Source: Paenibacillus rhizophilus
Lineage (GTDB): Bacteria > Bacillota > Bacilli > Paenibacillales > Paenibacillaceae
Length of the DNA: 64,000 nucleotides
Assembly (NCBI RefSeq): GCF_003854965.1
Contig: NZ_RQPI01000008.1
Location: 1-64,000, forward strand
Direction of reading: 5' to 3'
Part shown: positions 45,493-53,358 of the stretch, piece after piece
How the letters are laid out: the number at the start of each line of letters is the position of its first letter
Numbering within the stretch: the first letter of the stretch is position 1
Made by a program: the position numbers and the translations under genes
The notes under the pieces: generated by a model
Told to the model about the DNA's origin: nothing
What the model saw: only the letters and a program-made list of their open reading frames with translations
Databases searched by the model: none

Positions 45493-46406
45493 TTGAAATC
45501 TATACGCATGAATGGAAGACGGTTAGCGCGAGATTAGCCGAGGCGATGCGGGACGGGAAAATCTCAGTCGAAGAAACATGCGCGGCCATTATTCCTGTGC
45601 TCGATTTGCTGCGCAAGGTATTTCCTGATGAAGCCGAATTTCCGGCAAGGCAGGGAGAATATTATCATCTGGACAGTCAGCTCCGACGGGCGGGGCAGGC
45701 CTATCGCATGGCGCTGGAGCTTGATCCCCCTCTTACGCTTACGGAACAGGAAGCCGCCGCTATCCGCCGCCATTGCCCGCTGCTGCTCACAACACAGGCG
45801 GAATGCTTTCCCCTGAAGGATGTCGCAGCGGTCCATCATCCGACGCGGCCGCTCATCGGCTATCACTTGTTCTGGGAGGATGATTTCGACTTTCCGGATG
45901 ATTATGAGCCCTGCGACCACGAGGAGATATGGGTGGAGTACGATCCTGAAGAGAAGACGGTCACCGGGGTTATGACGTTCTTTCACAGCTCGGTGATCTC
46001 CTCGGAGGAGGCAGTTCTGGAAGCAAGGGACAATGGGGAGCGGCCTCTTGTCCGAATCGAGTGGGGGAAACACGGGTCGCTGCTTAAAGGTTGGGAAAAC
46101 ATCCACATCCCCCTGAAGAACATGACCATGCAGGATTGGATGAGGCAAACGTACGAGCATGTGAAGGCGGGCGGACGCCTGCCGCAGCATCCGCTGAAGC
46201 GCTTTTGGCCTCGGGGGTTCGAAGGCTCCTACGAGTCTTACATCGACTTTTCGGTCGCGATCGATCCGCTCTTTTATTTGGAGCGTAAGCCGCTAATGTT
46301 CAAGTCGCTGTTTGCGAATGCGATTTTGTTCACACACGCCATTCCCTACAATTTTCACCCGAAAATGGAATGGCCGGACCGGTTTACCCGGGCATTGCTT
46401 GATTAG
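45489..46406 (+). CDS. Unknown protein, last gene of the LacI/ABC cluster
   Basis: A 305-residue soluble protein of no family I recognise. Residues 1-100 are helical (TPR-like: EFPARQGEYYHLDSQLRRAGQAYRMALELDP). The rest is beta-rich with acidic/His clusters: FWEDDFDFPDDYEPCDHEEIWVEYDPEEKTVTGVMTFFHSS and PLVRIEWGKHGSLLKGWENIHI. The DHEEIWVEYD and GKHG patterns are vaguely like NPP1/Vps62-type beta-sandwich proteins, but I would not assign it. Coupled translation with the permease ties it to this uptake system, perhaps as an intracellular enzyme acting on the imported solute. Confidence 0.75.
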   Translation: MIEIYTHEWKTVSARLAEAMRDGKISVEETCAAIIPVLDLLRKVFPDEAEFPARQGEYYHLDSQLRRAGQAYRMALELDPPLTLTEQEAAAIRRHCPLLLTTQAECFPLKDVAAVHHPTRPLIGYHLFWEDDFDFPDDYEPCDHEEIWVEYDPEEKTVTGVMTFFHSSVISSEEAVLEARDNGERPLVRIEWGKHGSLLKGWENIHIPLKNMTMQDWMRQTYEHVKAGGRLPQHPLKRFWPRGFEGSYESYIDFSVAIDPLFYLERKPLMFKSLFANAILFTHAIPYNFHPKMEWPDRFTRALLD

Positions 46407-46429
46407 GGAACTATCGCACTTTCACTTGT

Positions 46430-46504
46430 ACAGGCACTGCCGTGCCCGCCCGCAGACGATGCTATTCAGGCATCGCGGGAGGATGACGGCAGTGCCTGTT
46501 TACT
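46430..46504 (+). terminator. Long terminator of the LacI/ABC cluster
   Basis: ACAGGCACTGCCGT (46430-46443) and ACGGCAGTGCCTGT (46486-46499) are perfectly complementary, with GATGC/GCATC inside. A short T/A tail follows. Confidence 0.85.
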
Positions 46505-46570
46505 GTCGAATGAAATGATACAGTTGTTTGTTTGAAACGGTTGTTGTTATACCCTGGTCTGTTCTATTAT

Positions 46571-46600
46571 AGGGGGGGCCCCGCAAAGTACCGGAGTATT
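46571..46600 (-). repeat. Single partial copy of the GCAAAGT palindromic repeat
   Basis: GGGGCCCCGCAAAGTA followed by CCGGAGTATT is close to the reverse complement of the end of each repeat at 52396-52592. It lies upstream of the DUF3048 gene and indicates a dispersed repeat family. Confidence 0.6.
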
Positions 46601-46676
46601 CTACATAGCCAGTTCTTCACATTGGGGATTTAAATGAAGGACAGGCATGACTTGAATAAGGAGGAACGACCCTTTT

Positions 46677-47762
46677 ATGATCAATCGTACGAATTCCCTG
46701 CTGCTCGGCAGCATTCTTCTGGCTTCGCTTCTGCTCTCCGCCTGCGGTCCGCAGGATGAAGGAGGCAGCGTTCTCCCTACGGCTGAACCTGCCATCGCCA
46801 CTCCGCAGCAGACCGCTTCGGCCGAGCCGTCGCCCGCCATTGAACCGTCAACTGTGGCCCTGTCAGGACTCACCGGACTTCCCGTAACCGAAGCGCCGCT
46901 TCCCCGGCCGCTTGCCGTGATGATCAACAACGCTCCGCCCGCCCGTCCCCAATCGGGACTGACCCGGGCCGACATCTTGTACGAGGTACTGGCCGAGGGG
47001 GGCATAACGCGGCTGATCGCGATTTATCAGAGCCAATCGGCAATAGATAAAATCGGTCCGGTCCGCAGCATTCGTCCGTATTTGATCGATATCGGCGAGT
47101 CTTACGGCGGCGTTACCGTACATGCCGGCGGCAGTCCGGCCGCTTATGCCATTTTGCAAAGCGGGAAGAAGGACGATATGGACGAGATCGGCCGGGCCGG
47201 CGCCTATTTCTGGCGGGACAAGGACCGTAAGGCGCCCCATAATCTGTACACGAGCGAAGAGAAGCTCCGGAAGGGAGCGGAGAAGCTCGGATACGCCGGA
47301 GCGGTGAATGTTCCCGACTATACGTTTACTGATCCGGATTATGTGCCGGTAGGCGGAGAAGCCGCCGCCGGTTTCAATGTGCATTTTCTGCTCAAAAGCT
47401 ATGCGGTCGATTACAAGTACGATTCCGCTTCGCGCACCTATGCAAGATGGGTTAACGGGAAGCCGCATCTGGACCGGGATAACGGCCTGCCGGTTGAAGC
47501 CGCCAACGTGATCGTTATGGGCGCCGACCATACCGTGCTTGACAATGCCGGCCGGCTGTCCATCAATCTGGAATTGGGCGGGGAGGCGCTGCTGTTTCAG
47601 CGGGGCCAAGTCATCCAGGGAAGATGGGCCCGCAAAGCCGGAGATGTCGTCCGCTTTGTACAGGACGGGAAGGAAGCGGCGATGTATCCGGGGATCACCC
47701 ATATTTTAATTGTGCCCAATACCCCGACCTTTGACAGCCACGTGTCGATTACGGCCTCCTAG
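46677..47762 (+). CDS. DUF3048 domain lipoprotein (YerB-like)
   Basis: A 361-residue lipoprotein. The signal MINRTNSLLLGSILLASLLLSAC ends at the lipidated Cys23, followed by a Thr/Pro/Ala-rich linker. DUF3048 begins GLTGLPVTEAPLPRPLAVMINNAPPARPQSGL and includes ILYEVLAEGGITRLIAIYQ and KIGPVRSIRPYLIDIG. Members are membrane-anchored on the outer face and of unknown function. AAGGAGG lies before the ATG. Confidence 0.92.
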   Translation: MINRTNSLLLGSILLASLLLSACGPQDEGGSVLPTAEPAIATPQQTASAEPSPAIEPSTVALSGLTGLPVTEAPLPRPLAVMINNAPPARPQSGLTRADILYEVLAEGGITRLIAIYQSQSAIDKIGPVRSIRPYLIDIGESYGGVTVHAGGSPAAYAILQSGKKDDMDEIGRAGAYFWRDKDRKAPHNLYTSEEKLRKGAEKLGYAGAVNVPDYTFTDPDYVPVGGEAAAGFNVHFLLKSYAVDYKYDSASRTYARWVNGKPHLDRDNGLPVEAANVIVMGADHTVLDNAGRLSINLELGGEALLFQRGQVIQGRWARKAGDVVRFVQDGKEAAMYPGITHILIVPNTPTFDSHVSITAS

Positions 47763-47878
47763 TGCCCATTTCATTCCAGACATTCCGAAGATAGCGCATT
47801 CTTTCGTAACATTCGACAAACTATTACCTGCGATGTAAAAAAGTTCGGTGGTTTTGCTATCTATCCTTCCTGACGATA

Positions 47879-47891
47879 TGTTAAGATAACA
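47879..47891. promoter_or_regulatory. Palindrome upstream of the DUF47/PiT genes
   Basis: TGTTAAGATAACA is a perfect inverted repeat (TGTTA/TAACA) in the 212-base gap before the phosphate transport genes. It could be a regulator site. It does not match the PhoP box pattern. Confidence 0.35.
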
Positions 47892-47974
47892 AAGGTCGTC
47901 ATTCAATTTAATACTGCGTTTACATATGAATGCTACCGCCGTTCCAAGGAACTTTATGTAAAGGAGTTTATAAT

Positions 47975-48589
47975 ATGAAGTTGAGAAAAAAGGACATCTT
48001 CTTCGAGACGCTTGAAAATATGGCCGACACGATCGTACAGGCTGCCGATTACTTTGCCCAGCACCTTTCCGATCTGAGCGATCTGGAGCTGTTTGCCGGA
48101 GAGATGAAGAAATACGAATCCCAGTGCGACACCTATACGCATACGGTGATCAAAGAGCTGAACAAGACGTTCATCACCCCGCTGGAGCGTGACGATATTA
48201 TGGCGCTGATCACGAGCATGGACGATGTCATCGACGGACTTGATTCTTCCGCTACCCGTTTCTATATGTACAATATGACCGTGACTGACGAGTATATCAG
48301 CCAGTTCGCCGAAATTTTGCGTCAATGCGCCTACGAAATTCAAAAAGCCGTTCATCTGCTGTCCCAGAAGAAATTGCTGGCCATCCGCGAACATACTATC
48401 CGGCTGAACGATTTGGAGAACCAGGGCGATGAGGTGCTGCGCCATTGCACGAAGGCATTGTTCGAGCAGGTCAAGGACCCCATTGAACTGATCAAGCGCA
48501 AGGAGCTCTATGAACGGCTCGAGACGACTACGGATAAATGCGAAGACGTAGCGAACATGCTGGAATCAATTATTATGCGCAACTCATAA
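47975..48589 (+). CDS. DUF47 family protein, PiT accessory protein
   Basis: A 204-residue PhoU-like helical protein (DUF47, COG1392). It starts MKLRKKDIFFETLENMADTIVQAADYF and contains ALITSMDDVIDGLDSSATRFYMY and the end TTDKCEDVANMLESIIM. It pairs with low-affinity phosphate permeases, whose activity it is thought to modulate. GGAG precedes ATG 47975, and the upstream extension lacks a site. The PiT gene follows 13 bases later. Confidence 0.92.
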   Translation: MKLRKKDIFFETLENMADTIVQAADYFAQHLSDLSDLELFAGEMKKYESQCDTYTHTVIKELNKTFITPLERDDIMALITSMDDVIDGLDSSATRFYMYNMTVTDEYISQFAEILRQCAYEIQKAVHLLSQKKLLAIREHTIRLNDLENQGDEVLRHCTKALFEQVKDPIELIKRKELYERLETTTDKCEDVANMLESIIMRNS

Positions 48590-48602
48590 GGGGCAAGTTA
48601 CT

Positions 48603-49592
48603 ATGGATACTTCTTTATTGGTGCTAGGCATTGTAATATTTCTCGCACTCGCCTTTGATTTTATCAACGGTTTCCATGATACGGCCAACGCGATAGCAAC
48701 CTCGGTCTCGACCCGGGCGCTTCCGCCGCGTACGGCGATTATTATGGCGGCATGCATGAATTTTCTCGGAGCGATTATTTTTACCGGCGTAGCCAAAAGA
48801 ATCGGCGGTAGTGTAACTGATCCGACGAAGCTGGATAACGGGATCGAGATCGTCATCGCGACGCTTGTGGCTGCGATTATCTGGAACCTCTTAACCTGGT
48901 GGTTCGGGATTCCTTCGTCCTCTTCCCATGCGCTGATCGGAGCGCTTGCTGGAGCGGTCTACATAGGGGCGGGCCCGGATCATATCAAATGGAGCGGCTT
49001 TACGGAAATTGTGGAGGGGCTGATTTTTTCCCCGATTATCGCTTTCGTCATTGGATATATAGTCATGACCATACTCAAATGGATATTTGCAAAGCGAAGT
49101 CCGCACACCGTCAACAAAGGCTTCCGTACGATGCAGATTTTGACTGCCGCATTCCAGTCCTTCACTCACGGGACGAATGATGCGCAGAAGGCCATGGGGA
49201 TCATTACGTTTGCGCTTGTGACCTCCGGCCGTCTGGATACGATGGAAGTACCCCTTTGGGTAAAAATTTCGGCGGCGACCGCCATGGCGCTTGGCACCTC
49301 GATCGGCGGCTGGAAGATTATCAAGACGATGGGCACGAAGATTTTTAAAATCGAACCGATCAACGGATTCGCCGCCGATATATCGGCCGCTTCCGTTATT
49401 TTCTCGGCGACCCTGCTGCATTTACCGGTGAGTACGACCCACGCGATTACATCCGCGATTCTCGGCGTCGGCTCGGCGAAGCGCTTTTCCGCGGTCAAAT
49501 GGGGTGTGGCGGGCCGGATTATCGTCACCTGGTTTATTACGATACCGATCAGCGCCGTGCTGGCGGGCATTATTTTCAAAATTCTGTTTTAA
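48603..49592 (+). CDS. pit: Inorganic phosphate transporter, PiT family
   Basis: A 329-residue membrane protein with about ten helices. It has both PiT signature repeats, FDFINGFHDTANAIATSVSTRAL near the N-terminus and QSFTHGTNDAQKAMGIITF in the second half, plus VSTTHAITSAILGVG. It imports metal-phosphate complexes with protons. Co-transcribed with the DUF47 gene and followed by a terminator. Confidence 0.95.
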   Translation: MDTSLLVLGIVIFLALAFDFINGFHDTANAIATSVSTRALPPRTAIIMAACMNFLGAIIFTGVAKRIGGSVTDPTKLDNGIEIVIATLVAAIIWNLLTWWFGIPSSSSHALIGALAGAVYIGAGPDHIKWSGFTEIVEGLIFSPIIAFVIGYIVMTILKWIFAKRSPHTVNKGFRTMQILTAAFQSFTHGTNDAQKAMGIITFALVTSGRLDTMEVPLWVKISAATAMALGTSIGGWKIIKTMGTKIFKIEPINGFAADISAASVIFSATLLHLPVSTTHAITSAILGVGSAKRFSAVKWGVAGRIIVTWFITIPISAVLAGIIFKILF

Positions 49593-49613
49593 TTTATAAA
49601 ATGGCAGGCATAG

Positions 49614-49646
49614 AGCCGGATCGACAACGTCGATTCGGTTTTTTTA
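49614..49646 (+). terminator. Terminator of the DUF47-PiT operon
   Basis: AGCCGGATCGAC pairs with GTCGATTCGGTT (one G-T pair) across a 3-base loop, followed by a T-run. Confidence 0.92.
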
Positions 49647-49828
49647 TTAGAAAGTGAAATCAAGAGACTATGTCATAAAAAGTTACAGCAATCCGATAAA
49701 AAACATTAATCATTAGAGAAAGAAAATTAAATATCGCACAGTCTGCAAAGGAAATTGCGGTTTTTATGCGAAAGTAACTGTAGGAATTTGTAGTTTTTTA
49801 TAGTCGTTACAGTAAGGTTGTTTTCAAG

Positions 49829-49845
49829 TGTTACCATAGCTGACA
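49829..49845 (+). promoter_or_regulatory. TnrA/GlnR operator upstream of glnQHMP
   Basis: TGTTACCATAGCTGACA fits the TGTNA-N7-TNACA consensus of TnrA and GlnR exactly. It lies 58 bases before the glnQ start. It implies control of the glutamine transporter by nitrogen status. The remainder of the 310-base gap (49593-49903) is AT-rich, with no gene seen. Confidence 0.82.
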
Positions 49846-49903
49846 GAGGTCGTTTTTGAAAGATTCCGAATGTCGGACAACATAGAGCAAGGGGGGGCAG
49901 TCG

Positions 49904-50632
49904 TTGATCGATTTTCATAAGGTAGAGAAGCATTACGGACATTTCCATGTGCTCAAAAGCATCGATCTGCATGTGGATGAAGGGGAAGTGGTCGTCGTGG
50001 TCGGTCCGTCCGGCTCCGGCAAGAGTACGATGCTCCGCTGCATCAATCGTCTGGAGACGATCACGAGCGGAGGACTTACCGTGAACGGCGTTGCCGTCAA
50101 TGACAAGAAGACCGACATCAACAAGGTGCGGCGGGATATCGGGATGGTGTTTCAGCACTTCAATCTGTATCCGCATAAAAAAGTAATCGACAACATTACG
50201 CTGGCTCCGGTCAAGGTGCTGGGCGTATCCAAGACGGAGGCCGAAAAAACGGCCATGTATTATCTGGAGAAGGTCGGCATTGCCGACAAGGCGCAGGCCT
50301 ATCCGAGTCAGCTGTCCGGCGGACAGCAGCAGCGGGTGGCGATTGCCAGGGGGCTGGCGATGAAGCCGAAGATCATGCTGTTCGACGAACCGACCTCAGC
50401 GCTTGATCCGGAAATGGTAGGCGAGGTGCTTGACGTAATGCGCACGCTGGCCAAGGAAGGCATGACGATGGTTGTCGTTACCCACGAGATGGGCTTTGCC
50501 CGCGAGGTGGCGGATCGTGTAATCTTCATGGACCAGGGACAGATCGTCGAGGAAGCCGCTCCGGAGCAGTTCTTCGCAAGTCCGCGCGAGGAGCGCACAA
50601 GGACTTTTCTAAGCCGGGTATTAAGCCATTAA
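49904..50632 (+). CDS. glnQ: Glutamine/polar amino acid ABC transporter ATP-binding protein
   Basis: A 242-residue PAAT-family ATPase with Walker [20 protein letters not shown]-loop [12 protein letters not shown], signature [15 protein letters not shown], Walker [17 protein letters not shown] and H-loop [21 protein letters not shown]. The start is TTG 49904 behind AAGGGGGGG. First gene of the glnQ-glnH-glnM-glnP operon; the neighbouring GlnK/GlnL pair supports glutamine as substrate. Confidence 0.95.
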   Translation: MIDFHKVEKHYGHFHVLKSIDLHVDEGEVVVVVGPSGSGKSTMLRCINRLETITSGGLTVNGVAVNDKKTDINKVRRDIGMVFQHFNLYPHKKVIDNITLAPVKVLGVSKTEAEKTAMYYLEKVGIADKAQAYPSQLSGGQQQRVAIARGLAMKPKIMLFDEPTSALDPEMVGEVLDVMRTLAKEGMTMVVVTHEMGFAREVADRVIFMDQGQIVEEAAPEQFFASPREERTRTFLSRVLSH

Positions 50633-50662
50633 AATAAACAGACACTGGGGAGGAACTAGTAA

Positions 50663-51490
50663 ATGAAAAAGAGCTGGAAGCTGTTAAGCGTAATGATGGT
50701 CGTCGCACTGTTCATACTGGCAGGATGCGGCAACAACGGCAACAATGCAGGCGGAAGCAACGCGGCTGCGGGAGAGGGCGGTCTCGCGGCAATTAAAGAG
50801 CGCGGCAAACTGCAAGTCGGCGTTAAATTCGACACGAAGCTGTTCGGTCTGAAAGATCCTTCGAGCGGCCAGGTTGAAGGCTTTGACATCGACATTTCCA
50901 AAGCGATCGCGAAGCATATTCTCGGCGACGAGAACGCGATTGAGCTGAAAGAAGTAACCTCCAAGACACGGATTCCGATGCTGAACAACGGCGAAATCGA
51001 TATGGTCGTTGCGACGATGACGATTACCGAGGAACGCAAGAAAGAGGTTGATTTCTCCGATGTCTACTTCCAAGCGGGACAATCGCTGCTGGTGAAGAAA
51101 GGCAGCCCGGTTAAGGGCCTCGCCGACATCACGAAGGATTCCACGGTGCTGGGCTCCAAAGGCTCCACTTCGGTCAAAAATATTAAAGAAAAAGTTCCGG
51201 GCGTAACCGTGCTGGAATTCGACAACTATCAGGATGCCTTCACTGCGCTGAAGACCGGCAAAGGCGACGCGCTGACGACGGACGACTCCATTCTGTACGG
51301 TATGGCAGCTCAGGACCCGAACTATGAAGTTGTAGGCGAACCGTTCACCGACGAGCCTTACGGCATTGCCGTGCAAAAGGGCAACAGCGAAGTGGTCAAG
51401 GCAATCAATGACACATTGGCCGAGCTGAAATCGAGCGGCGAATACGACAAGATTTATGAAAAATGGATCGGCAAAGCGCCGGCCAAGTAA
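50663..51490 (+). CDS. glnH: Glutamine-binding lipoprotein of the ABC transporter
   Basis: A 275-residue family-3 solute-binding lipoprotein with signal MKKSWKLLSVMMVVALFILAGC (Cys22). The amino-acid-binding fold includes IKERGKLQVGVKFDTKLFGLKD, GFDIDISKAIAKHIL, VVATMTITEERKKEVDFSDVYFQAGQSLLV and TDEPYGIAVQKGN. Located on the outer face of the membrane. It is followed by a 256-base gap with two strong hairpins before the permease genes. Confidence 0.94.
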   Translation: MKKSWKLLSVMMVVALFILAGCGNNGNNAGGSNAAAGEGGLAAIKERGKLQVGVKFDTKLFGLKDPSSGQVEGFDIDISKAIAKHILGDENAIELKEVTSKTRIPMLNNGEIDMVVATMTITEERKKEVDFSDVYFQAGQSLLVKKGSPVKGLADITKDSTVLGSKGSTSVKNIKEKVPGVTVLEFDNYQDAFTALKTGKGDALTTDDSILYGMAAQDPNYEVVGEPFTDEPYGIAVQKGNSEVVKAINDTLAELKSSGEYDKIYEKWIGKAPAK

Positions 51491-51575
51491 GTTTTCTATC
51501 AACGGTTTTTTTGAGCGACAGACTCACCGTCTGATGTACATGGGGATGTACAAAGAGGGGATATATACAAAGGGA

Positions 51576-51637
51576 CCGGCTTGAAGCCGGCAACAGCGAA
51601 AGGATGGAACGGGCGCATTCCGCCGGCCATCCTTTCG
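51576..51637 (+). other. Two intercistronic hairpins between glnH and glnM
   Basis: CCGGCTTGAAGCCGG (51576-51590) is a perfect short hairpin. CGAAAGGATGG (51597-51607) pairs perfectly with CCATCCTTTCG (51627-51637). Neither has a strong T-tail. They probably protect the binding-protein part of the mRNA or reduce read-through, giving more GlnH than permease. Confidence 0.65.
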
Positions 51638-51746
51638 TGCTTGTCAAAGGGCGCCCGTGAAGAGAGAGCGGGAACAATAATTATCCGGAAAGATTAGAGC
51701 ACCGGGCTGTACCAATCGCTATATATGAAAAAGGCAGGTGATCAAG

Positions 51747-52391
51747 ATGCAGTTTTCCATTTTGACGGATTATTTCGGCACTTATATGGAGGGATTCCGC
51801 GGTACGATTCTTTCCAGCTTGCTGGCGCTGGCGGGAAGCTTTTTACTGGGTACCCTAATCGCGGTGTTCCGCATTTCTACCGCAAGAGGGCTGAGATGGT
51901 TCGGGACGGGGTACGTCGAGTTTATCCGCAATATCCCGCTCCTGCTCGTCGTTTATATTTTTTACTATGGCCCCTCGGCATTCGGGTTATCTCTGGACGG
52001 GTTTACGGCCGGCACCATTGGCCTTACGGTGTACACGTCGGCGTTTATCGCCGAAGCGATCCGTGCAGGGATAGCCGCCGTTCCAAAAGGACAGACCGAA
52101 GCGGCGCGTTCATCGGGCCTGACCTATGTGCAGGCGATGATCCATGTCGTACTGCCGCAGGCGATCAAGCTGGTTATTCCGCCGCTGGGCAACCAGTTCA
52201 TCAACCTGATCAAGAACTCGTCGGTGCTGACGATCGTGGCAGGCCTTGATCTGATGTATTTCGCGGATATCGTCAACAGCGATACGTTCCGCACGTTCGA
52301 CACCTACGTATTCGTCGCGCTGTTCTATCTGGTGCTGACTCTGCCGCTCAGCTATGTTATGAGAGTATGGGAGCGCAGATTGCAGCGCTGA
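51747..52391 (+). CDS. glnM: Glutamine ABC transporter permease
   Basis: A 214-residue PAAT permease with about five membrane helices. The HisM-type motifs are GYVEFIRNIPLLLVVYIFYYGP and the cytoplasmic loop AAVPKGQTEAARSSGLTYVQAMIHVVLPQAIK. GTG 51738 is in frame, but ATG 51747 follows the AGGCAGGTGAT site and fits the family start. It pairs with the permease at 52612. Confidence 0.92.
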   Translation: MQFSILTDYFGTYMEGFRGTILSSLLALAGSFLLGTLIAVFRISTARGLRWFGTGYVEFIRNIPLLLVVYIFYYGPSAFGLSLDGFTAGTIGLTVYTSAFIAEAIRAGIAAVPKGQTEAARSSGLTYVQAMIHVVLPQAIKLVIPPLGNQFINLIKNSSVLTIVAGLDLMYFADIVNSDTFRTFDTYVFVALFYLVLTLPLSYVMRVWERRLQR

Positions 52392-52395
52392 GTAA

Positions 52396-52592
52396 CCCCA
52401 CAAAGTGAAGAAAATGCTTCGAGGCGAAATCCGAGTACTTTGCGGGGGCCCTGGAAGAGATAAAATAAGCCCCACAAAGTGAAGAAAAGGCTTCGAAGCG
52501 AAATCCGAATACTTTGCGGGGGCCCCGGAAGAGATGAAATAGCCCCACAAAGTGGAGAGAGCTTACGGAGCGTATTCCAAGCACTTTGCGGG
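52396..52592. repeat. Three tandem palindromic repeats (about 74-bp period)
   Basis: Copies occupy 52396-52447, 52470-52521 and 52543-52592. Each begins CCCCACAAAGTG and ends ACTTTGCGGG(G), so every copy can fold into a hairpin with an 11-bp stem. A stretch related to GGGCCCTGGAAGAGATAAAATA separates the copies. The third copy has diverged internally. They fill the gap between the two permease genes, and a partial fourth copy lies at 46571. Confidence 0.88.
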
Positions 52593-52611
52593 ATCGAAAG
52601 GAGGATAAACG

Positions 52612-53262
52612 ATGGATTTTGCCGGCGCTTACTCGGCGGATAATCTTAAATTTTTGCTGGACGGATTGTATGTCACGCTGATTGTCGCTTTTACGGCGAT
52701 TATTCTCAGCTTCCTGCTTGGCTGTATCATCGGTGTCGTCCGCTATGCGAAGGTTCCGGTGTTGTCGCAGATCAGCTTCGTATTTGTGGAATTGATCCGC
52801 AACCTGCCGCTGCTGCTCATTATCTTCTTTATGCGCTTCGCGCTGCCGGAGGTTGGAATCAAGCTCGGGCTGATGACAGCGGCGATTGCGGCGCTGACGA
52901 TTTTTGAAGGGGCGATGATTTCGGAAATTGTGCGCGGCGGACTTACCTCGGTCGACAAAGGGCAGATTGAAGCGGGGCGCTCGTCGGGACTTACGGGAGT
53001 ACAGACGCTGTGGCATATCGTGCTTCCCCAGGGTCTCCGGCGCATGGTTCCGCCATTGGTCAGTCAGTTTATTTCCCTGCTGAAGGATACATCGCTGGCG
53101 GTGATCATTTCTCTGGCGGAGCTTATGCACAATGCCGGAATCATTATCGGACACGGCTACAACTATACGATTCCGACGCTGCTGCTTGTAGCGCTGATCT
53201 ATTTTACAGTCAATTACCTGCTGTCCGTGCTGTCCAAACGACTGGAAACGAAAAATGCCTGA
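52612..53262 (+). CDS. glnP: Glutamine ABC transporter permease
   Basis: A 216-residue PAAT permease related to GlnM (GYVEF-type segment replaced by SFVFVELIRNLPLLLIIFFMRFALPEVG). Its ATPase-docking loop is TSVDKGQIEAGRSSGLTGVQTLWHIVLPQGLRRMVPPLV. About five helices are predicted. GGAGG lies 9 bases before ATG. Last gene of the transporter operon. Confidence 0.93.
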   Translation: MDFAGAYSADNLKFLLDGLYVTLIVAFTAIILSFLLGCIIGVVRYAKVPVLSQISFVFVELIRNLPLLLIIFFMRFALPEVGIKLGLMTAAIAALTIFEGAMISEIVRGGLTSVDKGQIEAGRSSGLTGVQTLWHIVLPQGLRRMVPPLVSQFISLLKDTSLAVIISLAELMHNAGIIIGHGYNYTIPTLLLVALIYFTVNYLLSVLSKRLETKNA

Positions 53263-53358
53263 CGCCATGACGAAGTCGGTTTTCGTAGTATTTTATAGGA
53301 ATTCACTGCGGTTTGTGGTACTATAATGGCTAACACTTGCACGCGGGAGTTTTGGCTA

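Noticed and set aside
52396..52592. The tandem repeats as a CRISPR array
   Set aside because: Only three copies, each itself a palindrome with related rather than unique spacers, and no cas genes in the window.
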